A stretch of DNA of 64,000 nt from CAVTWY01 sp963738575 (GTDB lineage Bacteria; Pseudomonadota; Gammaproteobacteria; Burkholderiales; Burkholderiaceae_C), in NCBI GenBank assembly GCA_963738575.1, contig CAVTWY010000002.1, positions 124,001-188,000 of the forward strand, read 5' to 3'. Shown piece after piece: positions 7,066-15,923 of this stretch; positions within the stretch are counted from its first letter, which is position 1; each line of letters begins with the position of its first letter. The translations under genes were made by a program, and so were the position numbers. The notes under the pieces are model-generated. The model was not told the DNA's origin, did no database searches, and saw only the letters and a list, made by a program, of their open reading frames with translations.

Positions 7066-7348
7066 CTGACGTATCATTTGTCAAGGCACTTGCGTCCACA
7101 TGAGGCGTCCGCAGTTGGCAGCGTTCGTGTCATTGCCGCTGACTTCTTGGGCCAGTTTCGGGTGCGCAGGGCCAGGCTGTTGCGCGACGCGTCGGACGCC
7201 GTGGCCTAGCGCCCCTTGACAGACAATAGGGAGCGTGATCAACCACTCAGCAGCGCACATTTTCGGCGGGGAACGTGAAAGTCGCTGACTGCATGAACAA
7301 CCTTTCGCGCAAGCCGCAGTTGGTGCGTCTGTCAATTTGGAGATGGTG

Positions 7349-8398
7349 ATGAGCGAACTCGGCCGACTCGAAGACCTGCCACCCGAGTACGTGGCCGCGC
7401 TGCGCGCGCAAAACCTGGTGCCCTTGTGGCCCAGCTTGCGCGGCGTGCTGCCACCCGATCGACCCACGCTCAACACCCGCGCCACGCATTGGCCCTACGC
7501 CGTGATTCGGCCGCTGCTGATGCGGGCCGGCGAATTGACGCCGATTGAAAAAGCCGAACGACGGGTGCTGGTGCTTGCCAACCCGGGGCATGGGCTCGAC
7601 AAGATGCAGGCCAGTGCGGCGATGTACCTTGGCATGCAGTTGCTGCTGCCCGGTGAGTGGGCGCCGTCGCACCGCCACACGCCCAACGCGGTGCGCATGG
7701 TGGTGGAAGGCGAGGGCGCCTGGAGCACCGTGGACGGCGAGAAGTGCGCCATGAAGCGAGGCGATTTGATCTTGACGCCTACGGGCCTGTGGCATGAACA
7801 TGGGCACGACGGCGACCAACCGGTGGTGTGGTTGGACGTGCTCGACTTGCCGCTGGTGTACTACATGGAGGCCAGCTATCACGTGAACGGTGGCCGCCAA
7901 AAGGCGCTGCCCGGGGCTGGCGAGCGGGCCTACGCACGCGGGGGCTTGGTGCCCACGCCGGTGTTTGCGCGCTCTGCCAGGCCGTATCCGATGTTGCGCT
8001 ACCCGTGGGCTGATGCGCGCGCCGCGCTTGAATCGTTGGCGGCAGACCAACCGCAACTGGATGCCGTGCAGGTAACGTACACCAACCCCGAAACCGGCGC
8101 CCATGCCGAAAATATTCTTGGCTTTTACGCACTGATGCTGCGACCGGGGCAAGTGTTGAAATTACCCGTGCGCAGCCCGGCGATGGTGTTTCATGTGATC
8201 GAAGGTGCAGCGAGCGTGGCGGTGGGTGTGCCAACCAGCCAGCAGCAGTTCATGCTGGCCGAGGCCGACACCTGTTGTGCGCCCGGCTACACCCCGGTGA
8301 CCCTTGCCAACCCGGCTGCTGATGGGCCCGCATTTCTCTTCATCGCCGACGAAACGCCACTGCACACCAAGCTGGGTGTGTTTGAAGTGCGCGATTGA
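7349..8398 (+). CDS. Gentisate 1,2-dioxygenase
   Basis: This is a 349-residue bicupin ring-cleavage enzyme that opens gentisate (2,5-dihydroxybenzoate) to maleylpyruvate using Fe(II) and O2. The first cupin carries the iron-binding motif PSHRHTPNAVRMVVEGEG, then GDLILTPTGLWHEHGHDG. PLWPSLRGVLPPDRP and ELTPIEKAERRVLVLANPG are strong family signatures. The second cupin (from about residue 245) lacks the His set, as is usual. GGAG at 7339-7342 is spaced 6 bases before ATG 7349, which is preferred to TTG 7337 and ATG 7343. No maleylpyruvate isomerase or fumarylpyruvate hydrolase lies next to it, so the rest of the pathway must be elsewhere. Confidence 0.93.
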   Translation: MSELGRLEDLPPEYVAALRAQNLVPLWPSLRGVLPPDRPTLNTRATHWPYAVIRPLLMRAGELTPIEKAERRVLVLANPGHGLDKMQASAAMYLGMQLLLPGEWAPSHRHTPNAVRMVVEGEGAWSTVDGEKCAMKRGDLILTPTGLWHEHGHDGDQPVVWLDVLDLPLVYYMEASYHVNGGRQKALPGAGERAYARGGLVPTPVFARSARPYPMLRYPWADARAALESLAADQPQLDAVQVTYTNPETGAHAENILGFYALMLRPGQVLKLPVRSPAMVFHVIEGAASVAVGVPTSQQQFMLAEADTCCAPGYTPVTLANPAADGPAFLFIADETPLHTKLGVFEVRD

Positions 8399-8414
8399 CA
8401 CCTCGACTCGCCCC

Positions 8415-9236
8415 ATGCTGCACAGCGCGTTCTATCGCTTTTCACCCGTTGATGCACCCACGGTGGCCGCGCAAAGGCTGCGCGCTTTGGCGCAGGGGCT
8501 GTTGGGCAGCATCGTGGTGGCAGGTGAGGGCGTCAGCGGTGCGGTGGCGGGCGCTGCTGATAGGGTCGCCAGGTTTGAAGCTGCGACGCAAGGGGACGAG
8601 CTGATGGGGCCGGTGTTGCGCGGCTTGGCGTTCAAGCACAGCCAGTGCACCACCGCACCCTTTGCGCGTTTGAAGGTCAGCGTCAAGCCCGAAATCGTGG
8701 CGCTAGGCTTGCCCGGCGCCGATGCACTGGCCCTGCCAGACGAAGCCGACGACACCCACTTGTCGCCGCAGGCGTGGCGCGACATGCTGGCCACCGGTGA
8801 TGCCGTGGTGCTCGACAACCGCAATCACTTTGAATTTCGATTGGGGCACTTTCGAGGCGCGGTCGACCCGCAAGTGCACAACTTCCGCGATTTTGTTGAC
8901 TACGTGCGCGAGCGCGCGCCGGCTTGGCGGGCTGCGGGCCGGCCGGTGGCGATGTACTGCACGGGAGGCATTCGCTGCGAAAAAACGGCGCCGTGGTTGC
9001 GCAGCCTAGGCCTGGACGTCAAGCAGCTTGATGGCGGTGTTTTGAACTATTGCCAGCAAATGCCTGACGCCGATCGCGACTGGGTGGGTGAGTGTTATGT
9101 CTTTGACAACCGCATGGCGCTCGACACCGGTTTGCGGGAGACAACAACGACGGCCGAGCAAGTGTTTGACGCACAGCACACCGATGAAGCGTGGCGGCTG
9201 CAACGGGCGCAGCGACTTGATGACGCCAAAGACTGA
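8415..9236 (+). CDS. trhO: tRNA uridine(34) hydroxylase TrhO (rhodanese-like)
   Basis: The 273-residue protein has the TrhO/YceA layout. An N-terminal domain starts MLHSAFYRFSPVDAP and contains VAGEGVSGAVAG and PFARLKVSVKPEIVALG. A rhodanese domain follows, with VVLDNRNHFEFRLGHFRGAV and the active-site loop YCTGGIRCEK. TrhO makes the 5-hydroxyuridine of 5-carboxymethoxyuridine at position 34 of some tRNAs, using prephenate-linked chemistry in an O2-dependent branch. ATG 8415 follows the dioxygenase stop by 16 bases, so the genes may be co-transcribed, although their functions are unrelated. Confidence 0.92.
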   Translation: MLHSAFYRFSPVDAPTVAAQRLRALAQGLLGSIVVAGEGVSGAVAGAADRVARFEAATQGDELMGPVLRGLAFKHSQCTTAPFARLKVSVKPEIVALGLPGADALALPDEADDTHLSPQAWRDMLATGDAVVLDNRNHFEFRLGHFRGAVDPQVHNFRDFVDYVRERAPAWRAAGRPVAMYCTGGIRCEKTAPWLRSLGLDVKQLDGGVLNYCQQMPDADRDWVGECYVFDNRMALDTGLRETTTTAEQVFDAQHTDEAWRLQRAQRLDDAKD

Positions 9237-9305
9237 AGGTCTCGTTGCACGTGGTCCCGCGATGCAGCCCAGCGTGCCCAGGGCGTGGTTCGTAAGCACG
9301 TGCTC

Positions 9306-10289
9306 ATGAGCCGCGCCAAGCCCCTCTGGGCGCCCCCACCGCGCGATGGCGTTGATGCCAGCCGCGTTGCCGTCAGTGCGGGCGCATGGGCGACCGTGCT
9401 GGACTTTTTGCGCGCCCGAATGCCTGCTGTGGGTGACTGGCCTGAGCGTTTGGCGCGCGGCGCTGTGCTGGGTGCGCATGGCCAAGCACTCACCGCAAAC
9501 GCAGCGTGTCGCACCGGCGACTTGATTTGGTACTGGCGCAGCCCCCCCGACGAAGTGCGCATTCCGTTTGAGATCGAGCTGCTGCATCAAGACGAGCACT
9601 TGGTGGTGGTGGACAAGCCGCACTTTTTGCCCGTGGCGCCGGTGGGGCGCTACCTGCAAGAAACCGTGCTGGTTCGGCTCAAGCGCCTGCTGGGCATTGG
9701 CACCTTGGTGCCCATGCACCGCCTTGACCGCGACACGGCGGGTGTGTTGGCGTTTGTGGTGCAGCCCGCCACGCGCCATGCGTACCACTCGCTGCTGCGA
9801 GATCGCCAGGTGCACAAGGTTTACGAAGCCGTGGCCCCGTGGCGCAGTGACTTGCAACTGCCTCTGGATTTGCTCAACCGGCTGCAGCGAAACCCGGACG
9901 TGTTCATGCAGATGCAGGTGGTGCAGGGCGTGCCCAACGCCATCACGCGGGTGGAGTTGATCAAACACCTGGGCTTGCAGCGCACGGTCGACAATGGAAT
10001 GAACGGTTTGGAATGGGCCCATTACCGACTGACACCCCTGACGGGAGCGCGGCATCAATTGCGAGCCCAACTCTGCGCCCTGGGGATGCCCATCGCGGGC
10101 GACACTGTTTACCCAACCATGACCCCTGAACGTGAACCAGATCAATTGCCTAACCACGCCTTGCCACTCCAGTTGCTGGCGCGCGAGTTGGGCTTTGTAG
10201 ACCCGATCAGCGGACAGCGTCGGCTCTTTACCAGCCGACGGCACTTGCAAATGACGATCCCCTCAAAGGCTGTTGGGGCCTTGCAATAG
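9306..10289 (+). CDS. RluA-family pseudouridine synthase
   Basis: The 327-residue protein has the RluA catalytic motif HRLDRDTAGVLAFV near residue 140, whose Asp is the nucleophile that isomerises uridine. It also has DEHLVVVDKPHFLPVAP, KVYEAVAPWR and the closing TGARHQLRAQLCALGMPIAGD block. There is an N-terminal basic segment rather than a clear full S4 domain. It probably modifies 23S rRNA or tRNA; the exact site cannot be told. ATG 9306 is chosen because the family-like sequence starts there; ATG 9285 is also open. Its 3' end overlaps the convergent cobC by 27 bases. Confidence 0.85.
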   Translation: MSRAKPLWAPPPRDGVDASRVAVSAGAWATVLDFLRARMPAVGDWPERLARGAVLGAHGQALTANAACRTGDLIWYWRSPPDEVRIPFEIELLHQDEHLVVVDKPHFLPVAPVGRYLQETVLVRLKRLLGIGTLVPMHRLDRDTAGVLAFVVQPATRHAYHSLLRDRQVHKVYEAVAPWRSDLQLPLDLLNRLQRNPDVFMQMQVVQGVPNAITRVELIKHLGLQRTVDNGMNGLEWAHYRLTPLTGARHQLRAQLCALGMPIAGDTVYPTMTPEREPDQLPNHALPLQLLARELGFVDPISGQRRLFTSRRHLQMTIPSKAVGALQ

Positions 10290-10844
10290 CACCCTGCAGC
10301 CGTAGCCCACCGGCACGGGCCAGGTGCTGGCTGTGGGCAAGGCATGCGGCGTGGACCGCAACCACAGCGCCGCATTGATCCACCCGGCATGGCCCACCAC
10401 GCAACGAGGTGTCGCGTCAGGAAGCGCCGCCTGCTTTGGCGCAAGAAAAGCCGCGCAGCGCAACATCAAAGCCTCAAGGCTTTCGCCACCGCCCGGGTGA
10501 TGGGCTGCAAAATCTTGGCACCAAGCGTCGACCGCGTCGGCACCAATCGTGTCCCAGGTTTGTCCGTCCCATCGGCCAAAGTTCATTTCGTTCAAGCGGG
10601 CGTCGACCCGGTGCTGCCAGCCCCACGTGGCCAGCACACGCCCCACGCCTGCAGCGCGTTGCAGTGTGGAGGTCACCACCAGTCGGGGCGCGCCGTTTTG
10701 CCGCGCCCACGCGCGCACCCGATGTGCCAGGCGCTTGAGCTTTCGACGGTCCACCACCACGTCGGTGTGCCCGATGCAGCGGCCCTTGACGTCGCGTGGT
10801 TTGGGGTGGCGCCAAACGGCCACTGTGTTTGTCTGGTGGCTCAT
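10263..10844 (-). CDS. cobC: Alpha-ribazole phosphatase-like histidine phosphatase CobC
   Basis: The 193-residue histidine phosphatase has a near-N-terminal WRHPKP motif (the variant of RHG seen in CobC-like proteins), the KGRCIGHTDV segment, a FGRWDGQTWD motif and the second catalytic His in CVVGHAGWINA. CobC removes the 5' phosphate of alpha-ribazole phosphate or of adenosylcobalamin phosphate in the last steps of nucleotide-loop assembly. It is the last gene of the riboswitch-controlled cobalamin operon, 7 bases after cobS, which supports the specific assignment over a general phosphoglycerate-mutase-like enzyme. Confidence 0.85.
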   Translation of the reverse strand: MSHQTNTVAVWRHPKPRDVKGRCIGHTDVVVDRRKLKRLAHRVRAWARQNGAPRLVVTSTLQRAAGVGRVLATWGWQHRVDARLNEMNFGRWDGQTWDTIGADAVDAWCQDFAAHHPGGGESLEALMLRCAAFLAPKQAALPDATPRCVVGHAGWINAALWLRSTPHALPTASTWPVPVGYGCRVLLQGPNSL

Positions 10845-10851
10845 GGCCGCG

Positions 10852-11721
10852 TCAGGCTTGGGCCACGGCCAGCCACGCCAGCAAGGTGGTCAGTTCGGTG
10901 ATTTGTTGGGTGGCGCCCAGGGTGTCGCCGGTGTAACCACCCAATCGCTGATGGAACCAGCGCGCGCACCACGCCATGGCAGCCGCGACGCACACCACGC
11001 TGAGCAACAGTGACGCCCAAATGGACGCCGCAGCGGACCAGCGCCAACCAACAACCAGCGCATCCGAGGCGGCTGGTGCCAACACAGACGCGCCGTAAAT
11101 CGGGTGAAAGAGAGGCATCAAGAGCACCAAGGCCATGCCCACCAAAAGCACCCACACCAGATTGACCACCATGCCGACGGTGGTGATGCGCTGCGCCAAC
11201 GGCTTGGCCTTGGCGTGTTCCAAGTCGCCAGCGTAAGGCAGCGCGCGAATCAAAACCACCGAAGCGGCGCGGCTGATGGTGTGCGCCAGCAGCAGCGCGG
11301 GCACGGCCAGCGCCAGCGGCAAGGCTGCAAGGACGGTAGCCTTGAGGCCCAACATCATCACCAACCCCACCGTGCCGTAGGTGCCCAGGCGAGAGTCTTT
11401 CATGATGAGCAAGGCACGCTCGCGCGAGATGCTGGCGCCACCGCCCAGCGCGTCGCAGGTGTCGGCAAAGCCGTCTTCGTGAAAGGCGCCGGTTAGCAGC
11501 AGCGTGGCCGCCATGGACAACCCCACCGCCACGGCAGGGTTGAACCATGCATGGCCCAGCATCAACACGCCGGATGCCACGACGCCCACCATCAAGCCAA
11601 CGCCTGCAAAGTGGCGTGCACTTTGGTTGAGCCAATCGGGTTGGTAGCCCACCCAGCGCGGAATCGGGACGCGCGTGAGGAATTGAACCGCGATCAAAAA
11701 GAGCCGCAGCTCGTGCATCAT
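10852..11721 (-). CDS. cobS: Adenosylcobinamide-GDP ribazoletransferase (cobalamin synthase)
   Basis: CobS joins adenosylcobinamide-GDP to alpha-ribazole (or its phosphate) in the inner membrane. The 289-residue protein has the family motifs FHEDGFADTCDALGGG and KDSRLGTYGTVGLVMMLG, then GYTGDTLGATQQITE near the C-terminus, with about seven hydrophobic helices. Start codons at 11721 and 11718 are adjacent (ATGATGA overlapping the cobT stop), so the exact start is uncertain by one residue. It lies between cobT and cobC in one minus-strand operon. Confidence 0.95.
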   Translation of the reverse strand: MMHELRLFLIAVQFLTRVPIPRWVGYQPDWLNQSARHFAGVGLMVGVVASGVLMLGHAWFNPAVAVGLSMAATLLLTGAFHEDGFADTCDALGGGASISRERALLIMKDSRLGTYGTVGLVMMLGLKATVLAALPLALAVPALLLAHTISRAASVVLIRALPYAGDLEHAKAKPLAQRITTVGMVVNLVWVLLVGMALVLLMPLFHPIYGASVLAPAASDALVVGWRWSAAASIWASLLLSVVCVAAAMAWCARWFHQRLGGYTGDTLGATQQITELTTLLAWLAVAQA

Positions 11722-12788
11722 GAGCTTGACTGCTCGGACACACCCGCCGACTCAAAACTGGCCATGCGATTGAGCAAATGCACCGCACTTTGGATCAGCG
11801 GCCACGCCAGCGCGGCACCCGAGCCTTCGCCCAAACGCAGCCCCAAGTCCAACAAGGGCTCGGCGTGCAAGTGTTTCAGCATCAGGCCGTGTGCGTGCTC
11901 GTTGGATCGGTGGGCAAAGACGCAGTAGTCAGTGAGCGACGGTGCCAGCGCCGCAGCCACCAAGATGGCAGCACCGCTGATGAATCCGTCGACGATCAAC
12001 AAGCGACGCTCGCTGGCAGCTTGCAGTGCTGCCCCCACCATCATGGCGATCTCAAAACCGCCCATGGCGGCCAGTGCGTCGAGTGGCGTTTGTGCGTCGG
12101 CATGACGTTGCAGCACGGCTCGCAGCACCTCGCGCTTGCGGGCCAATCCTTGGTCGTCCAGGCCCGTGCCGCGGCCCACGCACTCGTCAATGGGTGCCCC
12201 CGCTATTTGCGCCAGCAGCAGCGCAGCACTGGACGTGTTGCCGATGCCCATTTCACCCAGCAACACAACGTTGCCGGGCAGTGTTTTGACAACGTCCATC
12301 CCTGCTTGAACGGCTTGGGCGCAATGGGCCGTTGTCATGGCACGGCCGTGCAGGGCGTCGGCCGTGCCTTCGGCAACCTTGCGCAACAACAAGCCATCGC
12401 GGGGCGTGAAGCTGTGGTTGACACCAGCGTCAACCACCGTGAGCGCCAAGCCATGCTGGCGGGCCAACACGCAAACAGCGGCCCCTCCGGCACAAAAGTT
12501 CTCCACCATCTGCCAAGTCACGTCACTGGGGTAAGCCGACACGCCGTTAGCGGCCAGGCCGTGGTCACCCGCAAACACCAACACTTGAGGGGCATGAAGT
12601 TGCGGCGCGTCGGTTTGCTGAATCAGGCCGATGTGGAGCGCCAACGCTTCAAGCCTCCCGAGGGATCCTTGGGGTTTGGTCAGCTTGTCAAGCCGATGCT
12701 GAAGGCGCGCCGACAACGCGTGGTTGGCAACGGGCAGGACGGTGGGTAGGGGGGTAAGCACAGGAAACTCCGCTGGCGTGTGGTTCAT
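11718..12788 (-). CDS. cobT: Nicotinate-nucleotide--dimethylbenzimidazole phosphoribosyltransferase
   Basis: CobT activates the lower ligand base of cobalamin by moving ribose phosphate from nicotinate mononucleotide to 5,6-dimethylbenzimidazole. The 356-residue protein has KLTKPQGSLGRLE, VFAGDHGLAANGVSAYP, LLGEMGIGNTSSAALL and GRGTGLDD. It ends with the catalytic-Glu region LRLGEGSGAALAWPLI. Length and motifs are fully typical. It overlaps the ATPase gene upstream and cobS downstream by 4 bases each, so translation is coupled across the operon. Confidence 0.96.
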   Translation of the reverse strand: MNHTPAEFPVLTPLPTVLPVANHALSARLQHRLDKLTKPQGSLGRLEALALHIGLIQQTDAPQLHAPQVLVFAGDHGLAANGVSAYPSDVTWQMVENFCAGGAAVCVLARQHGLALTVVDAGVNHSFTPRDGLLLRKVAEGTADALHGRAMTTAHCAQAVQAGMDVVKTLPGNVVLLGEMGIGNTSSAALLLAQIAGAPIDECVGRGTGLDDQGLARKREVLRAVLQRHADAQTPLDALAAMGGFEIAMMVGAALQAASERRLLIVDGFISGAAILVAAALAPSLTDYCVFAHRSNEHAHGLMLKHLHAEPLLDLGLRLGEGSGAALAWPLIQSAVHLLNRMASFESAGVSEQSSS

Positions 12789-13555
12789 GAATCGATGTGG
12801 GCCACAGCGACCCAGCGTGACGCCATCGGCACGATGCGAATGGCGCCGTCAAAGACGTCGATCAATGTGCTTTGCAGTGCCGCATCGCTGCAAGGCCCTT
12901 CGGCTTTGATGCGGCCGTTGTTCATCACCACCAAGTGGTCGGCCAAGAGCGCCAACGAAAGATCGTGCAGCACGCTTACCACGGCAATGCTGCGATTGGC
13001 CTGCTGGCGCATCAGCCGCACCAGCGCCACTTGGTGGGGCGGGTCCAGGTGCACGGTGGGTTCGTCAAGCAGCAGCAGCTTGGCCTCAACGGCCAGGGCG
13101 CGTGCCAGCAGCACGCGCTGGCGCTCACCACCCGAGAGTTCGTGCAAGCGTCTGGTTTGCCACGCGCTGCATTCGGCATCGTGCATGGCTTGCTCAACGC
13201 ACGCGTCGTCGTGGGCCGTTGGGTTGGTCAACAGGCCCAGGTGGGGCAAGCGGCCCAATTGAACCACGTCGCGCACGGTCAGATCACCACTGGTTTCGCC
13301 TTGCTGCGCCATCCATGCCAGTTGCACGGCACGCTCACGCAAGGTCCAACTCGCCAGTGGCTTGCCGCCCAGGTGCACTTCGCCGCGATCGGGGCGCTGC
13401 AAACCTGCCAACACCCGCAGCAAGGTGGACTTGCCAGCGCCGTTGGGGCCGACGATGGCCGTCCAGCCGGGGCGAACCACCAAGCTTGCATCTTGCAAAG
13501 CCTGCGTGTCGCCCAGTTGCACGCACACGTTTGTGGCGGATAACAAATCGCTCAT
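12785..13555 (-). CDS. btuD: Cobalamin ABC transporter ATP-binding protein
   Basis: The 256-residue ATPase shows Walker A GPNGAGKSTLL, Q-loop AWMAQQ, signature LSGGERQRVLLARAL, Walker B LLLLDEPTVHLD and the H-loop VLHDLSLAL. This is the FecE/BtuD class of iron-siderophore, haem or vitamin B12 importers. Its position after the permease and binding protein, behind a cobalamin riboswitch and before cobT, identifies corrinoid as the substrate. It overlaps btuC and cobT by 4 bases. Confidence 0.92.
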   Translation of the reverse strand: MSDLLSATNVCVQLGDTQALQDASLVVRPGWTAIVGPNGAGKSTLLRVLAGLQRPDRGEVHLGGKPLASWTLRERAVQLAWMAQQGETSGDLTVRDVVQLGRLPHLGLLTNPTAHDDACVEQAMHDAECSAWQTRRLHELSGGERQRVLLARALAVEAKLLLLDEPTVHLDPPHQVALVRLMRQQANRSIAVVSVLHDLSLALLADHLVVMNNGRIKAEGPCSDAALQSTLIDVFDGAIRIVPMASRWVAVAHIDS

Positions 13556-14574
13556 ACCTGTTGCCTACGATGCAGCAGCCAGACCAAATAGCCACCGCCA
13601 AGGATTGCAGTGAGCACCCCCACAGGCACTTCTTGCGGGGCAATCAACGACCGGGCCAGCACGTCGGCCATCAACAACAAGGCACCACCACTGGCGGCGC
13701 TGGCCAGCACGGTGAAGCCGTGCGGTGACGGCGCAAACTGGCGCACCAAGTGCGGCGCCACCAACCCTACAAAAGCAATCAAGCCGGCCTGCGAAACAGC
13801 CAACCCGGTGGCCAACGCCAACGCCGCCACCAATGCCAGGCGGATGCGCGGCAGCGCCATGCCCAGACTGCGGGCGGTGTCAGTGCCTAGGGTGAGGGCG
13901 TCCAACACGCGCGACAACCGCCAGGCCATCGGCAAGGTCAGCGCGAGCCCCATGGCCAGTGCGACGCAGCTTTGCCAACCCAAAAAGCCCGTGCTGCCCA
14001 TCAAGAAGGCCTGCCTTCCTCGGAGGGCGTCGGGGGCCACCGTGGTGAGCAAGTCGCCCACCGCCGACAGCACCACACCTACCACCACACCTGACAGCAA
14101 CAAACGCGTGCTTTGCTGCGCTCCGCGCGCCAGCGCCAAGGTGAGCAACACGCCACCCAAGGCTCCGACAAAGGCGGCACCCACCAAGCCAAAGCGCAAC
14201 AGCGCACCCGCGGTGGCCAGGCTGACCGCCTGACCCGCCAACGCACTGGCCACCAAGACCATCACCACACCGAGCGATGCACCCGATGCAGAGCCCAGCA
14301 AGTAGGGATCAGCCAGTGGGTTTCGAAACAGACCTTGCGCCACAGCGCCCGCCATGCCCAAAAGTGCCCCGGTCAGCCAAGCGCCCAATGTGCGAGGTGC
14401 GCGGATGCTGTTGATGATGAGCGCGCCTTCGGGCCCCGCCCAGGTTTGCATCAGCCTCGACAACGACCAACCGTCGCTGCCGGCCGCAAGCCCTGCCACC
14501 AGCAACAGCACCGTGCTGATGAACAAGAGAAGGGCCAGCCGCTGGCGCCGCTGTGCGTCAACGGAGCGCGTCAT
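13552..14574 (-). CDS. btuC: Cobalamin ABC transporter permease (FecCD family)
   Basis: The 340-residue integral membrane protein has about ten hydrophobic helices and FecCD signatures: IRAPRTLGAWLTGALLGMAG, QGLFRNPLADPYLLGSASGA and GLIAFVGLVAPHLVRQFAP (the coupling region that contacts the ATPase). Together with BtuF and BtuD it would import corrinoids across the inner membrane. Four-base overlaps join it to both neighbours. Confidence 0.93.
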   Translation of the reverse strand: MTRSVDAQRRQRLALLLFISTVLLLVAGLAAGSDGWSLSRLMQTWAGPEGALIINSIRAPRTLGAWLTGALLGMAGAVAQGLFRNPLADPYLLGSASGASLGVVMVLVASALAGQAVSLATAGALLRFGLVGAAFVGALGGVLLTLALARGAQQSTRLLLSGVVVGVVLSAVGDLLTTVAPDALRGRQAFLMGSTGFLGWQSCVALAMGLALTLPMAWRLSRVLDALTLGTDTARSLGMALPRIRLALVAALALATGLAVSQAGLIAFVGLVAPHLVRQFAPSPHGFTVLASAASGGALLLMADVLARSLIAPQEVPVGVLTAILGGGYLVWLLHRRQQV

Positions 14575-15533
14575 CGGGGCTTGACCAACGTTTCTAGGCA
14601 GTCAGCCAAGATCAGCGCAGCCTCGCCCATGCGCGGGCCTGGGCGCACCAGCAACTCGTAACTCGTCAGCCCAAAGCCGCATCGTTGGCCTTCTTTCAAT
14701 GCCCGCAGCGCAGACCATCCAGGCCGCTTGGGCATGTCGCTAAGGTTGGCTTCGCTGGCCATCACGATGTCGGGTTGCATGCGCACGACGTGCTCAGGGT
14801 TCAACTTGGGGAACGGCCCCAGGTCAGCGGCCACCGCATTGCTGACACCGAGCGTTTGCAACGTCTCGCCGATGAACGAACTTGCGCCAGCCGCGTACGG
14901 CGTCGCGTCCACCTCAAAGTAAACCCGCTTGCCTCGCAGCGAGGGGGGCACGCGCTTGGCTGCCGACGCCATGTCGTGCTGGATGCTTGCCCAAACTCGC
15001 TCGCCGTCTGCGGGCTTTCCCAGCATCGCCGCCAAGATCTGCAGGCTTCGCTTCACGTCGGCGTGATTGCGCGATTCGAGCACCAACACTTTAACGCCCA
15101 GGGCTTCAAGCCGTTCAATCACGCGTGCAGCGGTTGAAAGCAGCACCACGTCGGGACGCAAGCCCACGATGCGCTCAATCTGCGCGTCGTCAAGGCCTCC
15201 TAGCTTGGGCAGCGCAACGACGCTTGGGGGCGAATTGGAAAAGCGGTCGGTGCCCACCAGCAGATTGCACGCGTGCAGCGCACACAAACTTTCTGTCAAC
15301 GAGGGCAGCATGCTGACGATTCGCTGCGGCGGAGCGGAAAACGAAATCTTGGTGCCCCGGTCGTCAATCAGTGTGATGGGCAGTTGGGACGACGGTGCAC
15401 GTTGATCTGCAGGCTGTGTTTGTGTGGTCGCCTGGGCGGCCAGCATCAACATTGCTGAAGCGCCGAGGGCCAAGCATTGCTTAAGTGCGCCCGCCAAGGG
15501 AAGGCGAGCCCAAGGGCTAACGCGATGAAACAT
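14571..15533 (-). CDS. btuF: Cobalamin-binding periplasmic protein
   Basis: The 320-residue protein starts at ATG 15533 with a hydrophobic leader ending at LAAQATTQTQ, then a class III binding-protein domain: RIVSMLPSLTESLCALHACN, LVGTDRFSNSP, LPKLGGLDDAQIERIVGLRP and DVVLLSTAARVIERLEALGV. The N[ST]P-x-x-V-x-x-LP-x-LGG pattern is typical of BtuF. TTG 15560 is open upstream but lies in the leader. It is the first gene after the riboswitch, whose folding would control access to its start. No cobalamin receptor BtuB is in the window. Confidence 0.9.
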   Translation of the reverse strand: MFHRVSPWARLPLAGALKQCLALGASAMLMLAAQATTQTQPADQRAPSSQLPITLIDDRGTKISFSAPPQRIVSMLPSLTESLCALHACNLLVGTDRFSNSPPSVVALPKLGGLDDAQIERIVGLRPDVVLLSTAARVIERLEALGVKVLVLESRNHADVKRSLQILAAMLGKPADGERVWASIQHDMASAAKRVPPSLRGKRVYFEVDATPYAAGASSFIGETLQTLGVSNAVAADLGPFPKLNPEHVVRMQPDIVMASEANLSDMPKRPGWSALRALKEGQRCGFGLTSYELLVRPGPRMGEAALILADCLETLVKPR

Positions 15534-15619
15534 GCAACAAGACCCAACAACCCCAAGCAAGCGCGCCGCCTCCCCGCGGCTGCTTGCGGTATGGACGGCC
15601 CGGTGGGCTCGTCCGCTTG

Positions 15620-15806
15620 TTGGCCGGTATCCGGGCTGGCAGACTTATCCTGCTGTCAAGGCCAAAAGCGAAGGCTTTCAGTGGCATGACAGCAAAGACC
15701 GACAGGACGTCTTGCAAGACAGACCGTGTTGTCTGCTGTACCGTTGCGGGGGCAGCGCAGGCCGGGACACAACGCGAGCGCGTAACATCCTTCTGCTTCC
15801 CGTTTA
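15620..15806 (-). promoter_or_regulatory. Cobalamin (AdoCbl-type) riboswitch
   Basis: Reading the minus strand 5' to 3', the conserved J-region block GCTGCCCCCGCAACGG lies at 15756-15741. GCCACTG follows, with the flanking AAAGCC...GGC hairpin, and the exact B12 box AGCCCGGATACCGGCC lies at 15637-15622. Order, spacing and sequence match the Rfam-type cobalamin riboswitch. The 5' boundary near 15806 is approximate. The box ends about 90 bases before the btuF start, leaving room for an expression platform in the GC-rich stretch CCGCGGGGAGG. Cobalamin binding should lower expression of the whole btuFCD-cobTSC operon. Confidence 0.95.
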
Positions 15807-15923
15807 ACTGTAGGGCCCTGCATGGCAAGGCCCTACGGGCACCAACACACCATTGTAAGCGGCGCTCAGACGCATCCCTCGCTCAGGCCAGGAGGTGGTC
15901 TGCCGCACACGGAGACATTGAAC

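Noticed and set aside
15822..15923. ATG 15822 as the purU start
   Set aside because: It would add 34 residues to the normal 285-residue family length and has no ribosome-binding site; GGAGA supports TTG 15924.
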